DNA of 64,000 bases from Macrococcoides bohemicum (GTDB taxonomy: Bacteria; Bacillota; Bacilli; Staphylococcales; Staphylococcaceae). The notes under the pieces are model-generated. The model saw nothing but the letters and a program-made list of their open reading frames with translations, did not search any database and had not been told where the DNA came from. The stretch lies in the NCBI RefSeq assembly GCF_003259675.1, contig NZ_PZJG01000002.1, forward strand, positions 62,001-126,000. The letters are read 5' to 3'. The position numbers and the translations under genes were made by a program. Below are positions 1 through 8,539 of the stretch, piece by piece (the first letter of the stretch is position 1; the number at the start of each line of letters is the position of its first letter).

Positions 1-40
1 CGATATAGATTAATAAATCTTTAGATTCATATTTACTCAA
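1..40 (-). CDS. 5' end of a gene directly downstream of ppdK, cut by the window edge
   Basis: Thirteen codons are visible (LSKYESKDLLIYI), starting with TTG at position 40. A strong GGAGG lies 6 nt upstream at 47-51. The nearby ATG at 28-30 is in another frame and hits a stop after six codons, so TTG is the better start. The gene begins 13 nt after the ppdK stop and is probably co-transcribed. In Listeria and other Firmicutes the gene next to ppdK encodes the PPDK regulatory kinase/phosphorylase (DUF299), whose N-terminus starts with a similar hydrophobic strand. That identity is inference from context, because too little sequence is present. Confidence 0.5.
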   Translation of the reverse strand, partial: MSKYESKDLLIYI

Positions 41-53
41 AGTGTTCCTCCTG

Positions 54-2672
54 CTATTTTTTCACCTGGCTTTGTGCTGTCGCTAAAGTAGCACCTGGTA
101 CACGGAATGGTGAACATGATACATAGTCAATCGCTAAATCATTAAAGAAATGAATTGATTTAGGATCGCCACCTAACTCTCCGCAAACACCAATCTTAAT
201 GGCTGGGTTTGCTGATTTTGCGCTTTCAACTGCAATCTTAATAAGTTGTCCCATCCCTTCAACATCTAATGTTTGGAACGGATCGACATTAAGAATTTCA
301 CGGTTAATGTATTCGTTGATGAATTTACCGGCATCATCACGAGAGAAACCATATGTTAATTGTGCTAAATCGTTTGTACCAAAACTAAAGAATTCAGAGT
401 GCTGAGCGAGTTCTCCTGCAACTAGACATGCACGTGGTGTTTCAATCATTGTACCAATTAGGTAGTCGACTTGTACACCTTTTGCATCCATGATTTCCTG
501 TGCTTTTTTCTTAACAACATCTTTTAAGATAACAAATTCTTGTGTTGTTGAAACTAAAGGAATCATAATTTCAGGCTTTGTTTCGATACCTTTTTCTTTT
601 AAATTCAGCACAGCTGTAATGATTGCTTCAGTCTGCATTTCATATAATTCAGGATAAGTAATCGCTAATCGGCAACCGCGATGTCCTAACATTGGATTAA
701 ATTCATGTAATTCACTAATACGTTTTTCTAAGAAATCTGTAGTAACGCCTAACTGATTGGCAACTGCTTTAACTTCTTCTCCACCTTTCGGTAAGAACTC
801 ATGTAATGGTGGATCTAATAAACGTACGATTGATGGACGGTCCTGAGATAAGTTAAAGATGCCTTCGAAATCTTCCGTTTGATAAATTTTGATTTTATTT
901 AATGCTTCTACACGTTCTTCGTAAGTAGATGCTAAGATGAAACGTCTCATTTCGATTAAGCGTTCTTCACCAAAGAACATATGCTCAGTACGTACTAAAC
1001 CGATACCTTTTGCGTTAAATGAATAACCTGATTTAATATCACTTTCAGTTTCCGCATTCATACGTACAGATAAACGTGCGATGTCTTCTGCCCAGCCCAT
1101 AAATTCTTCAAAGACATCACTTGCTTCAGCTTTCGTTGTTTCAATTTCACCGATATATACAGCACCTGTTGAACCATTAACTGAGATAACATCACCTTCA
1201 GATAAAGTTTTACCTGCATATTTTACGTACTTTTCTTTCGTATTAATTTCAAGATCAGAACATCCCGTTACACAACATTTCCCCATACCACGTGCAACTA
1301 CAGCTGCGTGACTCGTCATACCACCATGTGTCGTTACAATCGCTTCAGCAGCTATCATACCTTCAATATCCTCTGGAGAAGTTTCCGGACGAACTAATAT
1401 AACCTTTTCACCAGCTTCAGCTTTCGCTTTTGCATCTAATGCTGAGAAGACGATAATACCTGTTGCAGCACCAGGAGAAGCTGGCAAACCTTTATCTGAT
1501 ACTAATTCAGCAGATTTTAATGCCTCTTCATTAAAGTTAGGATGTAATAACTGATCTATTGATTTAACATCTACCATTGCCACTGCATCTTCTTTAGAAA
1601 TGACACCTTCATGTACCATATCTACAGCAATGTTGATTGCAGCATTAGCAGTACGTTTACCGTTACGCGTTTGTAAGATAAATAACTTTTCATTTTCAAT
1701 CGTAAACTCGATATCCTGCATATCTTTGTAATGTGCTTCTAATTTCTTTGTTACATTTACGAATTCCTCGTAAGCATGTGGCATTTGCTCGTTTAACGTT
1801 TCGATTTCTTTTGGTGTACGAATACCTGCTACAACGTCTTCTCCTTGCGCGTTTAATAAGTACTCACCATATAATTTATGTTCACCGGTCGCTGGGTTAC
1901 GTGTAAATGCAACACCTGTACCAGAACGATCACCACTGTTACCAAACACCATTTCCTGAACATTTACAGCAGTTCCGATATCATGAGGAATTTCGTTTAA
2001 ATCACGATATATACGTGCACGATCATTGTTCCATGATTTAAATACCGCTTCTATCGCTTCAGTTAACTGTTTCTTCGGCTCTTGCGGGAACGGTTTATGT
2101 GCTTCTTCGATATAGATTTCTTTATATTGTTTAACGATCTCTTTCAAATCTTCAGCCGGCACATCAGCATCAGTTGCATGCCCTTTACCTTTTTTGAACG
2201 CTTCAAAGTACTCTTCAAATGCTGGCATCGGAATGTTGTATACGACGCTACCAAACATTTGTAACAAACGACGATAACAATCATATGCAAAACGTGCATC
2301 TTCTGTTTTTGCTGCTAATTTTTCAACATTTTCATCATTTAATCCTAAATTTAAAATCGTATCCATCATACCCGGCATAGAGATTTTCGCACCACTACGC
2401 ACTGATACTAATAGTAAATTTTCATCTGAAGAGAAAGCTTTATTTGTTTTATCTTCTAGTTCTTTTAACTTCTCATCTAATTGTGTAAGTACTTCGTCTG
2501 ATAACTGTTCACCACGATCTAAATATTCGATACAAGCTTCAGTCGTGATTGTAAATCCGTTAGGAACAGGTAAACCAAGGCGCATCATTTCTGACAAGTT
2601 CGCACCTTTACCACCTAATAAGTCTTTCATATTTTGACTTCCTTCTTCAAATGCATATACAAATTTACTCAA
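54..2672 (-). CDS. ppdK: pyruvate, phosphate dikinase
   Basis: Interconverts pyruvate, ATP and phosphate with PEP, AMP and pyrophosphate in the cytoplasm, allowing PEP formation from pyruvate. At 872 aa it has full family length. The N-terminal ATP-grasp region contains GGKGANLSEM (about 20-29). The swivelling domain carries the phospho-histidine motif GGMTSHAAVVARG with His455, preceded by the regulatory Thr453. The C-terminal PEP-binding barrel contains IGVCGELGGDP near residue 830. The start is TTG, with GAGGTGA 6 nt upstream. A CcpN-like site lies in the upstream region, pointing to control by glycolytic/gluconeogenic state. The next gene follows after 13 nt. Confidence 0.97.
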   Translation of the reverse strand: MSKFVYAFEEGSQNMKDLLGGKGANLSEMMRLGLPVPNGFTITTEACIEYLDRGEQLSDEVLTQLDEKLKELEDKTNKAFSSDENLLLVSVRSGAKISMPGMMDTILNLGLNDENVEKLAAKTEDARFAYDCYRRLLQMFGSVVYNIPMPAFEEYFEAFKKGKGHATDADVPAEDLKEIVKQYKEIYIEEAHKPFPQEPKKQLTEAIEAVFKSWNNDRARIYRDLNEIPHDIGTAVNVQEMVFGNSGDRSGTGVAFTRNPATGEHKLYGEYLLNAQGEDVVAGIRTPKEIETLNEQMPHAYEEFVNVTKKLEAHYKDMQDIEFTIENEKLFILQTRNGKRTANAAINIAVDMVHEGVISKEDAVAMVDVKSIDQLLHPNFNEEALKSAELVSDKGLPASPGAATGIIVFSALDAKAKAEAGEKVILVRPETSPEDIEGMIAAEAIVTTHGGMTSHAAVVARGMGKCCVTGCSDLEINTKEKYVKYAGKTLSEGDVISVNGSTGAVYIGEIETTKAEASDVFEEFMGWAEDIARLSVRMNAETESDIKSGYSFNAKGIGLVRTEHMFFGEERLIEMRRFILASTYEERVEALNKIKIYQTEDFEGIFNLSQDRPSIVRLLDPPLHEFLPKGGEEVKAVANQLGVTTDFLEKRISELHEFNPMLGHRGCRLAITYPELYEMQTEAIITAVLNLKEKGIETKPEIMIPLVSTTQEFVILKDVVKKKAQEIMDAKGVQVDYLIGTMIETPRACLVAGELAQHSEFFSFGTNDLAQLTYGFSRDDAGKFINEYINREILNVDPFQTLDVEGMGQLIKIAVESAKSANPAIKIGVCGELGGDPKSIHFFNDLAIDYVSCSPFRVPGATLATAQSQVKK

Positions 2673-2709
2673 ATTTAGTCACCTCATCATTTTTTGTGTT
2701 ATACCAATT

Positions 2710-2722
2710 AACCTATTAGGTT
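2710..2722. promoter_or_regulatory. inverted repeat in ppdK leader
   Basis: AACCTATTAGGTT is a perfect palindrome apart from its central base. It sits just downstream of the -10 of the ppdK promoter, where a repressor would act. No regulator is assigned; chance occurrence in AT-rich DNA is possible. Confidence 0.25.
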
Positions 2723-2727
2723 ATACT

Positions 2728-2756
2728 ATTATAATGATTAGTATGTCACATTAAAA
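2728..2756 (-). promoter_or_regulatory. ppdK promoter with CcpN-like site in the spacer
   Basis: On the minus strand a perfect -10 TATAAT (2728-2733) lies 17 nt from a weak -35 TTTTAA (2751-2756). The spacer contains TGTGACATACT (2740-2750), which matches the published Bacillus subtilis CcpN consensus TRTGHYATAYW at every position, from memory of that consensus. A second, weaker match lies about 18 nt upstream near 2758-2768. CcpN represses gluconeogenic genes in B. subtilis; its action here is inferred. Confidence 0.5.
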
Positions 2757-2877
2757 CTTTTATGACAATCATAAAAAGATAATTTAATAAATTTTTTTAA
2801 AAATATCCGTTTAAATATGAATGTATTGTGAACTTGTCAGAAAAAAGTTGAAAAAGTTTTACCATTCAGTAGCAGAA

Positions 2878-2898
2878 ATGAAAACGCTTTATTATAAT
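2878..2898 (+). promoter_or_regulatory. cre-like sequence overlapping a -10 element
   Basis: ATGAAAACGCTTTAT (2878-2892) resembles the CcpA operator WTGNAANCGNWNNCW, with one mismatch. It abuts TATAAT (2893-2898), a plausible -10 for the gene starting at 2951. No good -35 is visible, so this is tentative. Confidence 0.3.
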
Positions 2899-2950
2899 CG
2901 AAGTAACTTAAAGTTTATCTTTAAGAAAACTTTTTTAAGGGGAGATTCAT

Positions 2951-3490
2951 ATGTATCAACTAAAGTTTATTGATGGTAAAAAACATCACATCGTAGGAAT
3001 GTTCGACACAGTTGAAGAGATAAAAGAATGGTTAGCAGTTGTACCATTCATCACAGCGTATGAATCTGAGAAAGAATATACAATGGAATATAAGGATATT
3101 CCGGATTATGCAGAAATTGAATGGCGTGGAAGCATCTATCCATTAACGCGTCACTCATTCTCTGGTGATCATACTGTCGTTATTGATTGGTCATACGTTG
3201 CAACAATTAAAGACCATGAAGGTATTGTTCCAGGCTACACTTTAATCGAAGGTTACATGTACGAAAATAGTGATGTTGAAGAGTACATCGTTGTACGTAA
3301 CAAGATGAAAGATGAATTGAAAGATTACTACACATTGCACGGTAAGACAGTCTTCGTTGATGGATTAGGCACTGAACAAGGTGAATACATCACAACTGAA
3401 GGTGGACCGATTATTCATATCGATCCGATGAACGTCGATGCTTGGCAGAAATCTGAAAGTACTGAAGCATTTGTGAAGACGTTTGAATAA
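2951..3490 (+). CDS. conserved hypothetical protein, unknown function
   Basis: A 179-residue acidic soluble protein without signal peptide or membrane segment; I do not recognise the family. It is rich in aromatic and acidic residues and has no cysteines. The ATG is preceded by AAGGGGAG at good spacing. It is monocistronic: it diverges from ppdK and ends at a strong hairpin shared with the convergent ABC permease gene. A cre-like element overlaps the likely -10, suggesting carbon-source control. Codon use looks like that of its neighbours, so it appears to be a resident gene. Confidence 0.8.
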   Translation: MYQLKFIDGKKHHIVGMFDTVEEIKEWLAVVPFITAYESEKEYTMEYKDIPDYAEIEWRGSIYPLTRHSFSGDHTVVIDWSYVATIKDHEGIVPGYTLIEGYMYENSDVEEYIVVRNKMKDELKDYYTLHGKTVFVDGLGTEQGEYITTEGGPIIHIDPMNVDAWQKSESTEAFVKTFE

Positions 3491-3514
3491 AAATGTAATT
3501 TTAATATAAGAAAT

Positions 3515-3541
3515 GGCCCGATTCCTTAGTGGAATCGGGCC
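3515..3541. terminator. bidirectional hairpin between convergent genes
   Basis: An 11-bp perfect stem (GGCCCGATTCC / GGAATCGGGCC) with a 5-nt loop is followed by a T-rich run on the plus strand. It separates the plus-strand gene at 2951 from the minus-strand permease. A related hairpin occurs at 8017-8049. Confidence 0.85.
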
Positions 3542-3547
3542 AAATTT

Positions 3548-5518
3548 TTATTTCTCATTAACAATTTTATAATATGTTCTCGATGTAATCAGATACATGA
3601 TTCCGTAGACAATCATAATTACGAGCATTACAATACTATAGCTTGAAAAGAACATCGCTTTATCGCGAATACCTAATACACCAAGTAAATTAAATATAAT
3701 TTTGGTAGCAAACAATGTATGAATCACCGTAATAATAATTGGTAAACCGAAAATCCAGATAATCTGTTTGTTAATCGTCTTTTTAATCAATTCTTGAGGT
3801 AATCCTACTTTTTGCATAATGTCGTAGTTGCGTTTGTCTTCATATCCTTCAGATAGTTGTTTGTAGTATAGCACTAAGAACACACCTGTAAGTAACGTAA
3901 TTGATACGACAATACCGATAAAGATTAATCCTCCATTTAACTCATAAATTGTTTTTTGAACATCATCTTTATTTTGAATACGTATGCCATATTTCTTCTG
4001 AAATTTTGGAATAGCTTTCTTAAACGCCTCTTCATGTGCGTTTACATTAAAGGTTAACGTGTCACTTGCTTCAGGTGCTTCCAGTTTATTCGTTTCTTTA
4101 TTCAATGATTTGAAATAATTACGATATGTTTCAAACTGTACTTGATCTTTAACGATAATATACATCGCATCAATTGCAATTTGATTCCCGATATAGTTTG
4201 CACGCTCTCTTTGTACTTTTACTTCCTGACCCATTATCTTTAATGTCTTATCATGACTGTAGCGTTCCGCGTTTGTACTCACGATGATTTCTCCGTCGTT
4301 GACTTTCACTGCTGCATCATGCGCAATGTTGTGGTCTTTTTCTGTTGTAAGTACAACATAAGTCATATCTCTCCCTTTTAACTTCGGACCAATCTTATCG
4401 TTTAAAGGTATTAACTCATTGCCTTCCTTAATAATCGGAAAGAACGCTATTGTACTGACTCTAAATTTATCAACGTCAGCTATCTTTTCAATATCTCTTT
4501 GTATATTTTTCACTTGCTTGCTTGTGTTACCGTAGACATTAATTTCATAATCCTGAGTCATACTACCTGCAACTTGTGCTTCAATACCACGATATGCAGA
4601 AAGTGACATTCCTAAAGTCACCATTAAGAAGGTCATGAGCAACGTAATACTAGCGAGCCCTACTGCATTTGCTTTCATACGTGATAGTAAACCGGATATC
4701 GAGAAGAATTGGTTCGGTTTATAATAGATATTCTTATTACGTTTCAATAACTGTAATACGATAATCGTAAGTGACATGAATAAAAAGTAAGTCCCTATCA
4801 TTACTAACAGCACTGCAGTAAAGATATTCTGAAGTGAATCTAATACACCTGTTGCAGTGAGTGCGATATAGTACCCATAACCTAAAGCGATTGCACCAAT
4901 AATGAATAACACTGCTAGTAACCACTTCGATGTCTTCTTTTCTCCTGCAAATTGTGATCGCATCAATTGAATTGGGCTTTGCAGGGTTAAAGAGATGTTA
5001 TTAAAGATAAATAATATCACCATAACACCTGCCAGAATTGCGATCGTTAAAAGTGCAGACTTCACATCAAACGGATAATCCATCAGTGACATTCCTTTTG
5101 ATTTGACTAATTTATTCATTAATAAAAACACAAGGTTTCCAAATAAATAACCACCACATACACTTAAAATAGAGATAACAATAAACTGTATGAAAGATTC
5201 TAATAACAGAATAAATCGAATATGTTTCTTTTCCAGACCAAGCACCATATTTAGTGCAAATTCCTGTTTACGCTGTTTCATTACGAAACGATTCGCATAA
5301 ATAATAAACACGACGGTCAGGATACCCACTAGCACATTTGAATACACTAATAACTGTGGTAAATTCGCATGACGTTTCTGAATATATTCATTAGCGATCA
5401 TCGAAAGCATAATATATTGAAGACCGAGCATGACACTTGTTGCGAGTATGAATGGAATGAATATTTGTCTGAGTGATTTAAAGTTCTTAATCACGAGTTT
5501 TGAAAGTAACTGTAACAT
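3548..5518 (-). CDS. BceB/BraE-type ABC transporter permease for peptide antibiotics
   Basis: Permease of a Bce-type ABC system that removes cell-wall-active peptides such as bacitracin or nisin from their targets and works with an intramembrane-sensing kinase. The 656-aa protein has the FtsX-type layout: four N-terminal membrane segments, further pairs in the middle, a large extracytoplasmic domain of roughly 200 residues (near 330-530), and three C-terminal segments. The start is the ATG two bases after the ATPase stop, with AGAGGTGAG as Shine-Dalgarno. The reading frame stays open 48 codons upstream but only by overlapping the ATPase gene. The order regulator-kinase-ATPase-permease and the sizes resemble staphylococcal BraRS-BraDE more than GraRS-VraFG; this is judged by eye. 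Confidence 0.88.
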   Translation of the reverse strand: MLQLLSKLVIKNFKSLRQIFIPFILATSVMLGLQYIMLSMIANEYIQKRHANLPQLLVYSNVLVGILTVVFIIYANRFVMKQRKQEFALNMVLGLEKKHIRFILLLESFIQFIVISILSVCGGYLFGNLVFLLMNKLVKSKGMSLMDYPFDVKSALLTIAILAGVMVILFIFNNISLTLQSPIQLMRSQFAGEKKTSKWLLAVLFIIGAIALGYGYYIALTATGVLDSLQNIFTAVLLVMIGTYFLFMSLTIIVLQLLKRNKNIYYKPNQFFSISGLLSRMKANAVGLASITLLMTFLMVTLGMSLSAYRGIEAQVAGSMTQDYEINVYGNTSKQVKNIQRDIEKIADVDKFRVSTIAFFPIIKEGNELIPLNDKIGPKLKGRDMTYVVLTTEKDHNIAHDAAVKVNDGEIIVSTNAERYSHDKTLKIMGQEVKVQRERANYIGNQIAIDAMYIIVKDQVQFETYRNYFKSLNKETNKLEAPEASDTLTFNVNAHEEAFKKAIPKFQKKYGIRIQNKDDVQKTIYELNGGLIFIGIVVSITLLTGVFLVLYYKQLSEGYEDKRNYDIMQKVGLPQELIKKTINKQIIWIFGLPIIITVIHTLFATKIIFNLLGVLGIRDKAMFFSSYSIVMLVIMIVYGIMYLITSRTYYKIVNEK

Positions 5519-5519
5519 C

Positions 5520-6269
5520 CTACTCACCTCTTTCTGATAGCATTGATAGACTGTCAGAAATGCGTTTTTGGAATTCGTTTTGTGTTTCATCTCCTCGATA
5601 TATTTCATGATATAAAATACCGTCTTTAATAAATACGACACGACTCGCATATGCTGCATCAATCGTAGAATGTGTTACCATAAGAATCGTTTGATTATCT
5701 TTATTAATATCCTGAAATAGGTTCATGATATCTGTTGAAGTTTTAGAATCTAACGCGCCTGTTGGTTCATCAGCCAGCAATAAACTCGGGTTTGAAATTA
5801 AAGCTCTGGCAATTGCTACACGCTGTTGCTGACCACCAGAGATTTGATTCGGAAACTTTTCCAGATGTTCTGAAATACCTAATCTTGGTGCAAGGAGAGA
5901 TAATCTTTCTTCCATGACGTTAGGTTTCATATTAGATAATACTAACGGCATTAAAATATTATCTTTATTACTCATCGTGTGTAATACATTGAAGTCCTGG
6001 AACACGAAGCCTAACGTATCACGACGAAACTTTGCAACTTCTTTATTTTTCAGCATACTTAAATCCTGTCCACCAATTGTTACAGTTCCTTCAGTCGGTG
6101 TATCGAATGTAGCGATGATATTTAACAATGTCGATTTCCCGGAACCTGACTCACCCATTATCGCAACGAACTCACCTTCATTAATTGAAAAGTTCATATC
6201 TTTTAAAGCAACTGTTTGGTTTGCACCTCTACCGAATACTTTTTTAACGTTTTTTATATTAAGTAACAT
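5520..6269 (-). CDS. BceA/BraD-type ABC transporter ATPase
   Basis: ATP-binding subunit partner of the permease that follows it. Walker A (GESGSGKS), Q-loop (VFQDFN), signature (ISGGQQQR), Walker B (LLLADEPTGALD) and H-loop (MVTHS) are all intact, and the LolD/MacB-like features match the peptide-resistance subfamily. I use the ATG giving MLLNIKN (249 aa): AAGGAG lies 8 nt upstream, whereas the in-frame GTG three codons earlier overlaps that Shine-Dalgarno. Permease translation starts almost directly after the stop, so the two are coupled. A hairpin separates the gene from the upstream kinase, suggesting separate, inducible transcription of the transporter pair. Confidence 0.92.
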   Translation of the reverse strand: MLLNIKNVKKVFGRGANQTVALKDMNFSINEGEFVAIMGESGSGKSTLLNIIATFDTPTEGTVTIGGQDLSMLKNKEVAKFRRDTLGFVFQDFNVLHTMSNKDNILMPLVLSNMKPNVMEERLSLLAPRLGISEHLEKFPNQISGGQQQRVAIARALISNPSLLLADEPTGALDSKTSTDIMNLFQDINKDNQTILMVTHSTIDAAYASRVVFIKDGILYHEIYRGDETQNEFQKRISDSLSMLSERGE

Positions 6270-6317
6270 TACATTCACTCCTTGTTTGTTGTTACCTTTA
6301 TCTTACGTGCTAATTGA

Positions 6318-6355
6318 AACGGCTGCCTTTATCTATTCTTACAAAGACAGCCGTT
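6318..6355 (-). terminator. hairpin between sensor kinase and transporter genes
   Basis: Stem AACGGCTG.CTTT / AAAG.CAGCCGTT with one internal mismatch and a 12-nt loop, located in the 112-bp gap after the histidine kinase gene. The T-run after it on the minus strand is weak, so it may attenuate rather than fully terminate. Confidence 0.5.
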
Positions 6356-6381
6356 AATCTTACAAAAATGAAAGATTGGAG

Positions 6382-7263
6382 TTATTTAAATTGAATGGTG
6401 AAGTCTGAACCTTGGTTTAATGCGGAAGTAACTTTGACCTTGTGTCCTAAGCGCTTAGAGATTGTGCTGACGATATAAAGACCAATACCGCTTGATTTCT
6501 CACTCAGTCTACCGTTATAACCAGAGAAACCTTTATCAAATATTTTCGGTAAGTCACTCGCATTAATACCGATACCGTTATCTTGGATGGATAATGTCTT
6601 TGTCGTTTCATCAAACGTAATCCATACTTCTTTTCCACGTGCATATTTTAAAGCATTGTTCAAAATTTGCTCTATCATGATAGAAGTCCATTTTGCATCA
6701 GTTAAGATTAATGCTTCACTTTTGTCGTAATGCAACTTTGTTTGATAATAAATAAACTGAATGGCATAACGTTTGATAAGCGGGCGAACAAGTTCATCGA
6801 TACTCACTTCCATAAATACCATATCCGTCTTCTGGTTCATTAGTTTCAAATAATTGAGTGCAAGATTGGTGTAGTTATCAATTTGCAGCACTTCATTACG
6901 TACTTGAGATATCACTTGTTCATCCGGATCTTCAAGTAATAGTTTCGATGCCGTAATCGGTGTCTTTATTTGATGCACCCACATTAAGAAATATGACTCT
7001 ACTTCATTTTGATAGTTGATAAAATCATTGCGCAGCCGATGATTTTCCTGCTTTAACAGTTCATTTTCTTCAAATAGCGTTCGCTCTTTTTTAAAATTCA
7101 TATATTGAATCATCCAGTAAATCGATGAAATAAATAATACGATACATACACTTAAAAGATACGCCCGAAATGGTACATTATACATCAGTAAAATAAAGAA
7201 AAATAATGCACAGATTAATACAATAATATAAATTTCTCGCTGAATCGTTTTAAAGAAACTCAT
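6382..7263 (-). CDS. intramembrane-sensing histidine kinase (BceS/BraS type)
   Basis: Sensor kinase of 293 aa with two membrane segments (about 12-30 and 34-52) and almost no extracytoplasmic loop, the hallmark of kinases that sense peptide antibiotics through an associated ABC transporter. The phospho-acceptor His97 lies in HQIKTPITA. The N box (EQILNNALKYA), the G1 box (DNGIGI) and GIGLYIV are present. Its start overlaps the response regulator stop by 4 nt, so translation is coupled. The length matches BraS (about 295 aa) rather than GraS (about 346 aa). Confidence 0.92.
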   Translation of the reverse strand: MSFFKTIQREIYIIVLICALFFFILLMYNVPFRAYLLSVCIVLFISSIYWMIQYMNFKKERTLFEENELLKQENHRLRNDFINYQNEVESYFLMWVHQIKTPITASKLLLEDPDEQVISQVRNEVLQIDNYTNLALNYLKLMNQKTDMVFMEVSIDELVRPLIKRYAIQFIYYQTKLHYDKSEALILTDAKWTSIMIEQILNNALKYARGKEVWITFDETTKTLSIQDNGIGINASDLPKIFDKGFSGYNGRLSEKSSGIGLYIVSTISKRLGHKVKVTSALNQGSDFTIQFK

Positions 7264-7937
7264 ACATCACCTACACGATATCCGACATTTTTCTTCGTTT
7301 CGATAAAATCAGTAAGCCCGATTTTTTGTAGCTTTTTGCGTAAACGTGTCATGTTCACTGCAAGGGTATTATCATCAATGAAATGCTCTGACTCCCAGCA
7401 TTTTTCGATTAATGTATTACGGCTGACAAACTTCCCTTTATTCTGGAATAAAGCATGTATGAGTTGAAGTTCTGTGTGTGTGAGGTCAATTGTTTCACCA
7501 TTATATTTGAGTTTTGCCGCTTCCAGTAGAAGTTCACACCCACTTACAGTTAAATTATTTACTTGAGTAGTAAAATCATATGTTCTGCGTAATAGCGCCT
7601 GAATCTTAGTAATCGTGACCGTCATATTAAACGGCTTTTCAATGAAATCATCAGCACCCATCTGCATCGCCATCACTTGATCCATACTATCATTACGAGA
7701 ACTAATGAAAATTATTGGAACAGTAGAAACTTTACGAATCTCCTGACACCAGTGATAGCCATTGAATGCCGGTAAATTAATATCGAGTAGCACAAGTTCT
7801 GGTGCATTTGCGTTAAAGGCATCCATCACGTGATTAAAATCTTCTATTAAGATAGGTTCTATCTGCCATTTCTTCAGTTCCTCAGCGAGCATCTTCCCGA
7901 TGACCAAATCATCCTCTACAATCAAAACCTTCATCAT
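7260..7937 (-). CDS. OmpR-family response regulator (BceR/BraR type)
   Basis: Response regulator of 225 aa with a receiver domain (1-120) carrying the acidic pocket (E8, D9, D10) and phospho-acceptor Asp52 in LLDINLP, followed by a winged-helix DNA-binding domain (about 125-222) ending in the usual GVGYRV-like motif (NVGYRVGDV). It probably activates the transporter pair downstream. Two adjacent ATG codons are possible starts, preceded by GGTGGTGAG. It is the first gene of the minus-strand regulatory pair. Confidence 0.92.
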   Translation of the reverse strand: MMKVLIVEDDLVIGKMLAEELKKWQIEPILIEDFNHVMDAFNANAPELVLLDINLPAFNGYHWCQEIRKVSTVPIIFISSRNDSMDQVMAMQMGADDFIEKPFNMTVTITKIQALLRRTYDFTTQVNNLTVSGCELLLEAAKLKYNGETIDLTHTELQLIHALFQNKGKFVSRNTLIEKCWESEHFIDDNTLAVNMTRLRKKLQKIGLTDFIETKKNVGYRVGDV

Positions 7938-8016
7938 CTCACCACCACCGTTGTTTTTTATTATTATGACATAAATGTGGCGTATAAGTTGAGAATTTAG
8001 AATGATGACGTATTAT

Positions 8017-8049
8017 TTTGGGCCGGTTCCTTACTTGAATCGCCCCAAA
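8017..8049. repeat. imperfect palindrome related to the hairpin at 3515
   Basis: A 13-bp stem with one mismatch and one G-T pair encloses CTTACTT. The arm and loop sequence (GGCCGGTTCCTTA) closely resembles that of the 3515-3541 hairpin (GGCCCGATTCCTTA), so the two may belong to a dispersed palindromic family. It lies upstream of the response regulator gene. Confidence 0.4.
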
Positions 8050-8064
8050 CTACATAAACAAAAA

Positions 8065-8084
8065 AACACCTCATCAGAGGTGTT
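8065..8084 (-). terminator. Rho-independent terminator of the cytochrome b5-like gene
   Basis: Perfect 8-bp stem AACACCTC / GAGGTGTT with a 4-nt loop, followed by seven T residues on the minus strand. Confidence 0.9.
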
Positions 8085-8090
8085 ACGCAC

Positions 8091-8453
8091 TTACTTATAA
8101 GATCCTACAACTTTAAGTTCTTTTAGGAATCCTCCACTATGAGGTGATGATTTAAATCCTTCTGTTAAATCTTTACCCGCTTCAAGACCGTTATGCTTTC
8201 CGCCTTTCCACATTTCAACGTCACTGACATCATACACAACACCATCAACAGCGACATATGCTTTATGGCCGTCTTTACCGTCCAATGCTTTCAACTTTTC
8301 TGCATCATAAACGTTGTCTTTCATAACCTTCTCTTCAGCCGGCGTAAAGTCACGTTTCAACTTATCTTCTCCGCCACTTTGATTCATAAATAAAGCAAAT
8401 CCCATAAATACTGCAACTGAGATTGCACCTGTAATTAACATTAGTTTTTTCAT
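8091..8453 (-). CDS. membrane-anchored cytochrome b5-like heme/steroid-binding protein
   Basis: A 120-aa protein with an N-terminal membrane anchor (about 4-24) and an extracytoplasmic cytochrome b5-like domain. The domain shows FTPAEE, YVAVDGVVYDVS, the first possible heme-ligand region (GGKHNG), AGKDLTEGF and a second histidine region (SPHSGG) before LKVVGSY. The chosen ATG (MKKLML) is 6 nt from AGGAGG; an upstream in-frame ATG overlaps this Shine-Dalgarno. It stands alone with its own terminator. A redox or heme/lipid role at the membrane is inferred from the domain only. Confidence 0.85.
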   Translation of the reverse strand: MKKLMLITGAISVAVFMGFALFMNQSGGEDKLKRDFTPAEEKVMKDNVYDAEKLKALDGKDGHKAYVAVDGVVYDVSDVEMWKGGKHNGLEAGKDLTEGFKSSPHSGGFLKELKVVGSYK

Positions 8454-8539
8454 AGCCATCCTCCTCATAAAAAATCTCTATACTTAAAGCATATTGCAAT
8501 TCCTACCTGCAAACAACTTTAAATATAGAGAATATATGA

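Noticed and set aside
5914-6357. 147-codon frame opposite the BraD-like ATPase
   Set aside because: Antisense to conserved Walker and signature motifs, with no ribosome site; a shadow frame.
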